A DNA stretch of 64,000 nucleotides, taken from NCBI GenBank assembly GCA_024349245.1, contig JALDNG010000472.1, positions 62,001-126,000 on the forward strand, in the 5' to 3' direction. Below are positions 57,958 to 64,000 of this stretch, piece by piece. Under the pieces are notes generated by a model, which had not been told where the DNA came from, did no database searches, and saw nothing but the letters and a program-made list of their open reading frames with translations. The DNA is from Neodontobutis hainanensis (lineage: Eukaryota; Chordata; Actinopteri; Gobiiformes; Odontobutidae). The position numbers and the translations under genes were made by a program. The stretch's first letter is position 1; each line of letters opens with the position of its first letter.

Positions 57958-58270
57958 CATCACACTTGTGCAGTTTAGCCCACGAAGATCCAGAATTGGA
58001 CATTGCCCATCCTTTTTGGGAACAAGGAAATGTCGGTGTTACTAGCCTGATTGTCTGTCTGGTAGGGTTTAACACAATCTATGGTCTCTTTGTCCAGCAA
58101 AGTCTGTATTTCCTTTTTTCAACAGATGCACCTGCTCCGGTATCATGGAAGTGGAGACCATGCAATTGAAATGCGGAGGATGATGCGCAAACTGAATTCT
58201 GTAGCCTCTCTCCACAGTCCTTTGTACTCAAGGGGAGATATTCAACAGTAGCTTTCATGCTGCCATGCTC
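57958..58270 (-). pseudogene. DIRS-like retrotransposon RT N-terminal fragment
   Basis: Minus-strand translation (with frame changes) gives YRIQFAHHPPHFNCMVSTS and IPEQVHL (about 58205-58125), then LLDKETIDCVKP (58110-58075) and FLVPKKDGQCPILDLRGLN (58030-57975). The IQFA...PPxF, LL-K-I and VPKKDG-PILDLR-LN series is characteristic of DIRS-group RTs. No tyrosine recombinase is present. Confidence 0.72.
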
Positions 58271-58484
58271 CCCGAAAGGGGTATCAACTGACACTGCGTC
58301 TTGTTGGGGGGATGGTAGGCCCCCAGCACTCTGAAAAATAGCAGGAGACAGCTGGATAATTGATACTGTGCTGGAGACCACCATTGTCCAAAACGCCTGA
58401 GGCGGCGGAGAGAGAACGGGCCCCTGGGGGTGCAAAAATGGAGGATTTACACTCCATTGGAATTTTCTGTCACCTAATTTGGAC

Positions 58485-58682
58485 CTGCAGTAGAGTGGTT
58501 GTCCCTCAACCTTAAGGTTCGTGGTTTGATTACCGCTCTCCCCACAGTTCATACTGTCGCTGTGTCCTTGGGCAAGACACTTAACCCACCCTGCCCCCAG
58601 TGGTGTTTCAGCTGAATCACTGGTGAATGGAAGCTTAATGTAAGTCAATTTGGATAAAGCATGTTCTCATAAATTGTAAAGG
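58485..58682 (+). mobile_element. tRNA-derived SINE, diverged (tail type 1)
   Basis: Degenerate head (GCAGTAGAGTGGTTGTCCCT, B box GGTTTGATTACC), shared core (CCTTGGGCAAGACACTTAAC), and a tail AAGTCAATTTGGATAAAGCA related to tail type 1. Confidence 0.82.
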
Positions 58683-60204
58683 TAGAATAGGATTATTTGG
58701 ACACATTTTTGTTTCAGAAAGCACATGATGTATTATGGAGTGTGTAGCAAGTGTGCACATTTTATGAATTGTACATTGCAGTAGATTGTATCCAGAAAAC
58801 AGAAAGAGGATTGTGTAAAATGCAAGACGTGTTGCACAAAGACTCTGCTGTCAGTTGCAATATAAATGTGGATGTGATCTGCCTAAACCATATTCATTCA
58901 CCAGGTTTAAGTTTTTTTTTTTTTTACTGAGATATGTCACAAACAGTTCTTTAAGACTTTTTTGTTTACTTTCAGTACTTTGACATGCCTTAAAACAAAA
59001 AAAAAAGTGGAGGGCCTTATTTCAAATGACAAAATGAAATAGAAAAAACAGAAATGTTTCATTCCTTTTAATGGTGTCCCTGAAAGTTCAATGGATTTTG
59101 CATCAAGAGAATACATAATAAACATAAAACAATATTGCATATTTTGCCAAACAAAACCGTAAACTAAATGTCATTCTCATAGGTCTTGAAACAATGGCTT
59201 GAAAGTGTCACACATAATTTTTCTGTGGCCATATCTGGGGAGGAACATGACCCTCAAGCAAATATTAAATGGAAGGCTGACTGTTTTCAGTGAAAAACCC
59301 ATAAGCACATAAGATAATGTGAAATTATCTATTTCTCCTAACATACATAATTGTGCTATCCTTGACCGCAGCAGAATGATATGTGCAGGACAATCTGTGC
59401 GTACTGTTCTCAAACTGCCACATTTGTCACATACAGAGACAACTCTATTTTCTGGGAAATCCAGTAAAATGCTAACTCATTATAAACAGCTCACTCTCTG
59501 TGAACCAGTGTTTTTTTTTTTTCTTTTTTTCTTATCTGCTGTAATTTCAGTAGATTTCTAAGCCTGTCCTCTTATCATTGGGATTGTTAATGTAACATAG
59601 ACTTGTATGTCCACTCCTCCTTTTGCGCAAAAGATGACTCTGAACTATTTTTTACTCAAATAAATTACCAAAAGATCTCTGTTGTTTTTAATATTGTTTG
59701 ACAGAAGTGTACCTTGTGCTAATTTCTGTATTGTGCAGCTCAAAGAGCTCATCAGGTTCATTAAGAAAGCTTTAGCCTTAGATTATCAAGATCTAATAAA
59801 CATCAACTTTATCATTGAGGTTATGGTGCCAGAAGTATTTTCATTATTTTGCTGTCTTTTTGACTGTTTTATTATCTGGATCATTCCATTAAACATGTTT
59901 ACATTGATGTAGGTCACAATAGACGTTCTGATGAGGCTGGAGGGCTTCAGAGTTAAATTGTTTTTAAGTGTTTCTAAGTTCTGTTCTGACCAAGTATTTA
60001 CCAAATGTTTTATTATTTGTTACATTTTGTTATAAAATTTCAAAAAGATCCTTTGTGTGCATTCATATTGTAGCATCAGATTAAGACAAAAAATTGCTAA
60101 AATGTTTATTGTAGTGCACATACATTGGTTAATATACATTGGCTAAAGAAATATTTCAATTATATTTTTATATGTTATTAGGTAAAATGTCAATTGTCTA
60201 TGCT
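58683..60204. other. Unassigned AT-rich sequence
   Basis: No recognised repeat, RNA gene or coding domain. A short poly-T tract lies near 59511-59520. Confidence 0.5.
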
Positions 60205-60217
60205 AAGGGACAACAGT

Positions 60218-60596
60218 CTGCGAAGGTTCTCAGTCATCCAGGACATCTTGAAGAAAAGGTTTGAGTAAAAGCATCTGGACTAAGTTTCTAACTGGACTAA
60301 GAACTCTGTAACATTCTTGTCCACTGCGTTGATGTGTTTTGTGAAGGCTTCTACTTACTGGGTTCTGATTTTGACCCACATGTCATCAACATATCTGAAC
60401 CAGTGACTGGGCACTGCACCTGGGAAAGAGACCTGGTACATCAGATTAGGTTTCAGGGGAAACTCCTCCCTCTAGAGATATAAGCTCAGCTCTTTTACCA
60501 GTTGAACTCAGAATTTATAAAGTCTCTTGCAATTAGAGACGAAACGTCTTCACCTTAAAAACTTAGTCCAGATGCTTTTACTCAAACCTTTTCTTC
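60218..60596 (-). mobile_element. Penelope-like element, truncated, with 13-bp TSD
   Basis: AAGGGACAACAGT is duplicated at 60205-60217 and 60597-60609. The two ends are inverted copies of one sequence (60240-60282 with 60551-60596, around AAAAGCATCTGG and CCAGATGCTTTT). The minus strand encodes WFRYVDDMWVKI (about 60405-60370), the YVDD catalytic box, followed by EAFTKHINAVDKNV, diagnostic of Penelope RT. The plus-sense 60425-60515 is the 3' UTR also found inverted at 31.8 kb. Inverted flanking copies are typical of Penelope insertions. Confidence 0.88.
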
Positions 60597-60741
60597 AAGG
60601 GACAACAGTGTCATCACAATGACCACAGGAACCAATCTGGCCTAAAATAGTAAAAAAATAAACTGGTAGGCCTACTATTAAAACAACTTTGCTGCTGAAC
60701 AAGCAATATACTTTCACTGCAAAGAAATCATAGTGCAAGTA

Positions 60742-63650
60742 ACTGGTCTAACCGCACGGACCATCACTCGATCACTGGTCTGACCGCAGGGACCACCGCT
60801 CTGATCACTGATTTAACCGCACGGACCATCACTCGATCACTGGTCTGACCGCAGGGACCACCGCTCTGATCACTGGTGTAACCGCACGGACCATCGCTCT
60901 GATCACTGGTGTAACCGCGCGGACCATCGCTCTGATCACTGGTCTAACCGCACGGACCATCGCTCTGATCACTGGTCTAACCGCACGGACCACCGCTCTG
61001 ATCACTGGTTTAACCGCACGGACCATCGCTCTGATCACTGGTCGAACCGCATGGACCACCGCTCTGATCACTGGTCTGACCGCACGGACCACCGCTCTGA
61101 TCACTGGTTTAACCGCACGGACCATCGCTCTGATCACTGGTCTAACCGCAGGGACCACCGCTCTGATCACTGGTTTAACCGCACGGACCATCGCTCTGAT
61201 CACTGGTCGAACCGCATGGACCACTGCTCTGATCACTGGTCTGACCGCACGGACCACCGCTCTGATCACTGGTCGGACTGCACGGACCACCGCTCTGATC
61301 ACTGGTCTGACCGCACGGACCATCGCTCTGATCACTGGTCTAACCGCACGGACCATCGCTCTGATCACTGGTTTAACCGCAGGGACCACCGCTCTGATCA
61401 CTGGTCTAACCGCATGGACCACCGCTCTGATCACTGGTCTAACCACATGGACCACCAGTCTGACCGCGGGGACCACCGGTTTGATCACTGGTCTGACCGC
61501 AGGGACCACCGTTCTGATCACTGGTCTAACCGCAGGGACCACCACTCTGATCACTGGTTTAACCGCACGGACCATCGCTCTGATCACTGGTTTAACCACA
61601 CGGACCATCGCTCTGATCACTGGTTTAACCGCAGGGACCACCGCTCTGATCACTGGTCTAACCGCAGGGACCACCGCTCTGATCACTGATTTAACCGCAC
61701 GGACCACCGCTCTGATCACTGGTCTGACCGCGGGGACCACCGCTCTGATCACTGGTCTGACCGAACGGACCACCGCTCTGATCACTGATTTAACCGCACG
61801 GACCATCGCTCTGATCACTGGTCTAACCGCAGGGACCACCGCTCTGATCACTGGTCGAACCGCATGGACCACCGCTCTGATCACTGGTCTGACCGCACGG
61901 ACCACCGCTCTGATCACTGGTTTAACCGCACGGACCATCGCTCTGATCACTGGTTTAACCGCACGGACCACCGCTCTGATCACTGGTTTAACCGCACGGA
62001 CCATCGCTCTGATCACTGGTCGAACCGCAGGGACCACCGCTCTGATCACTGGTCTAACCGCACGGACCATCGCTCTGATCACTGGTCTGACCGCACGGAC
62101 CACCGCTCTGATCACTGGTCGGACCGCACGGACCACCGCTTTGATCACTGGTCTGACCGCACGGACCATCGCTCTGATCACTGGTTTAACCACAGGGACC
62201 ACCGCTCTGATCACTGGTCTAACCGCATGGACCACCGCTCTGATCACTGGTCTAACCGCATGGACCACCAGTCTGACCGCGGGGACCACCGGTTTGATCA
62301 CTGGTCTGACCGCAGGGACCACCGTTCTGATCACTGGTCTAACCGCAGGGACCACCAGTCTGATCACTGGTTTAACCGCACGGACCATCGCTCTGATCAC
62401 TGGTTTAACCACACGGACCATCGCTCTGATCACTGGTTTAACCGCAGGGACCACCGCTCTGATCACTGGTCTAACCGCACGGACCATCGCTCTGATCACT
62501 GGTCTAACCGCACGGACCATCGCTCTGATCACTGGTCTGACCGCAGGGACCACCGCTCTGATCACTGGTGTAACCGCACGGACCATCGCTCTGATCACTG
62601 GTGTAACCGCACGGACCATCGCTCTGATCACTGGTGTAACCGCGCGGACCATCGCTCTGATCACTGGTCTAACCGCACGGACCATCGCTCTGATCACTGG
62701 TCTAACCGCAGGGACCACCGCTCTGATCACTGGTCGAACCGCATGGACCACCGCTCTGATCACTGGTCTGACCGCACGGACCACCGCTCTGATCACTGGT
62801 TTAACCGCACGGACCATCGCTCTGATCACTGGTTTAACCGCACGGACCACCGCTCTGATCACTGGTTTAACCGCACGGACCATCGCTCTGATCACTGGTC
62901 GAACCGCAGGGACCACCGCTCTGATCACTGGTCTAACCGCACGGACCATCGCTCTGATCACTGGTCTGACCGCGGACCACCGCTCTGATCACTGGTCGGA
63001 CCGCACGGACCACCGCTTTGATCACTGGTCTGACCGCACGGACCATCGCTCTGATCACTGGTTTAACCACAGGGACCACCGCTCTGATCACTGGTCTAAC
63101 CGCATGGACCACCGCTCTGATCACTGGTCTAACCGCATGGACCACCAGTCTGACCGCGGGGACCACCGGTTTGATCACTGGTCTGACCGCAGGGACCACC
63201 GTTCTGATCACTGGTCTAACCGCAGGGACCACCAGTCTGATCACTGGTTTAACCGCACGGACCATCGCTCTGATCACTGGTTTAACCACACGGACCATCG
63301 CTCTGATCACTGGTTTAACCGCAGGGACCACCGCTCTGATCACTGGTCTAACCGCACGGACCATCGCTCTGATCACTGGTTTAACCGCAGGGACCACCGC
63401 TCTGATCACTGGTCTAACCGCACGGACCATCGCTCTGATCACTGGTTTAACCACACGGACCATCGCTCTGATCACTGGTTTAACCGCAGGGACCACCGCT
63501 CTGATCACTGGTCTAACCGCAGGGACCACCGCTCTGATCACTGGTCTAGCCGCACGGACCATCGCTCTGATCACTGGTCTAACCGCATGGACCACCAGTT
63601 TGACCGCGGGGACCACCGGTTTGACCACAAGATCCACTGGTAGAACCACA
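60742..63650. repeat. 33-bp-period minisatellite, about 2.9 kb
   Basis: About 85-90 tandem units of 33 bp, each built on CTGATCACTGGT, CTAACCGCA, then CGGACCACCGCT. Variable positions include TCTAACC/TCTGACC/TTTAACC/TCGAACC/TGTAACC, ACGG/AGGG/ATGG and CCACC/CCATC. Some units are shortened (for example near 61451, 62264, 63141 and 63591, where ACCAGTCTGACCGCGGGG or a close variant occurs). A block of several hundred bp recurs two to three times, so there is higher-order structure. Because 33 is divisible by 3, several frames stay open on both strands for hundreds of codons; they are artefacts. Confidence 0.97.
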
Positions 63651-64000
63651 GAGACCTTTGTGCATTTTATAAACAGGCCTAAAGTTGGCTAAATAACTAA
63701 CTAACTTAAGGCAATTGTTCAACCTCTCTGTTGAACAATAAAAAAAATTTAAAGATTAGAATTGAGTCAAAAGTCAGAGCAAAGAGAAAAAACTTATAGG
63801 CCACGACAACTAACCTAAGAAGAGCAACCACTGGTCGGACCACCTCTTGTCTCAGCCACTAACCCATAACTTTATTATTAGTCCTAAATTAATTTAATAA
63901 TGTCTGCATCAGTCTGTGCTTTTAAATAGGTCACCTGTTTAACCTGCTTGCACCATGCTACGTCTTGCTTTTTTAACCACCACAGCCACCAAAGCCACAG
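63651..64000. other. Unassigned flank of the minisatellite
   Basis: Non-repetitive AT-rich sequence. ACTGGTCGGACCACC at 63831 is a single isolated echo of the repeat unit. Confidence 0.5.

Noticed and set aside
60742..63650. CRISPR-like array
   Set aside because: Units are contiguous, with no unique spacers, no cas genes, and a eukaryotic context.
60829..63692. Very long open frames (over 700 codons) on both strands
   Set aside because: They arise because the 33-bp repeat period is a multiple of three and the unit lacks stops in several frames. The predicted proteins are pure 11-residue repeats in every frame, with no signal for one true frame.

Overview
This window is teleost fish nuclear DNA, dense in transposable elements. 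The strongest taxonomic evidence is three copies of the teleost RTE-clade LINE Rex3. Others are Rex1-like and L2-like LINEs, Penelope-like elements, chromodomain Ty3/gypsy, BEL/Pao, DIRS, several Tc1 and hAT families, and tRNA-derived SINEs. I see no complete host protein-coding gene, no tRNA or rRNA gene, no CRISPR array and no prokaryotic signal. All recognisable coding sequence is transposon-derived and broken by stops, frameshifts, truncation or insertion.

Layout. 0.75-2.0 kb: Tc1-like element. 3.3-8.9 kb: two related hAT elements, one interrupted by a smaller hAT element and the other by a long-inverted-repeat MITE. 9.9-10.8 kb: BEL/Pao remnant. 12.5-15.0 kb: Rex3 copy 1. 15.2-19.6 kb: Tc1 piece with a solo LTR inside, LINE ORF1 piece, SINEs, LINE endonuclease piece. 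19.7-26.4 kb: what I read as one minus-strand gypsy provirus split by a hAT and a Tc1, the Tc1 itself hit by a solo LTR. 26.8-27.8 kb: Rex3 copy 2. 29.2-30.6 kb: RTE element inside a degenerate pyrimidine-rich repeat. 31.8-33.0 kb: Penelope GIY-YIG piece and a Tc1. 33.0-37.9 kb: an L2-like LINE split by a 2992-bp hAT and a Rex1-like LINE. 42.4-45.0 kb: LINE and Tc1 pieces. 45.6-47.9 kb: Rex3 copy 3 containing a gypsy fragment. 48.5-54.1 kb: L2-like, Tc1, LINE and SINE pieces. 55.4-56.2 kb: hAT remnant. 57.3-58.7 kb: RTE, DIRS and SINE pieces. 60.2-60.6 kb: small Penelope copy. 60.7-63.65 kb: a 33-bp-period minisatellite of about 2.9 kb with higher-order structure.

Many boundaries are supported by target-site duplications (TSDs) read directly: 12-13 bp for Rex3, 8 bp for hAT and the MITE, 5 bp for solo LTRs, 11 bp for RTE and 13 bp for Penelope. 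They give a relative insertion order. Rex3 copies 1 and 2 differ at only about five places over roughly 870 bp, so Rex3 was active recently. I found no convincing new biological system. The best candidates for follow-up are the minisatellite, the nested gypsy locus, the chimeric Rex3 copy 3, the long-TIR MITE and the SINE family with two alternative tails. Family names come from motif recognition, not a database search.
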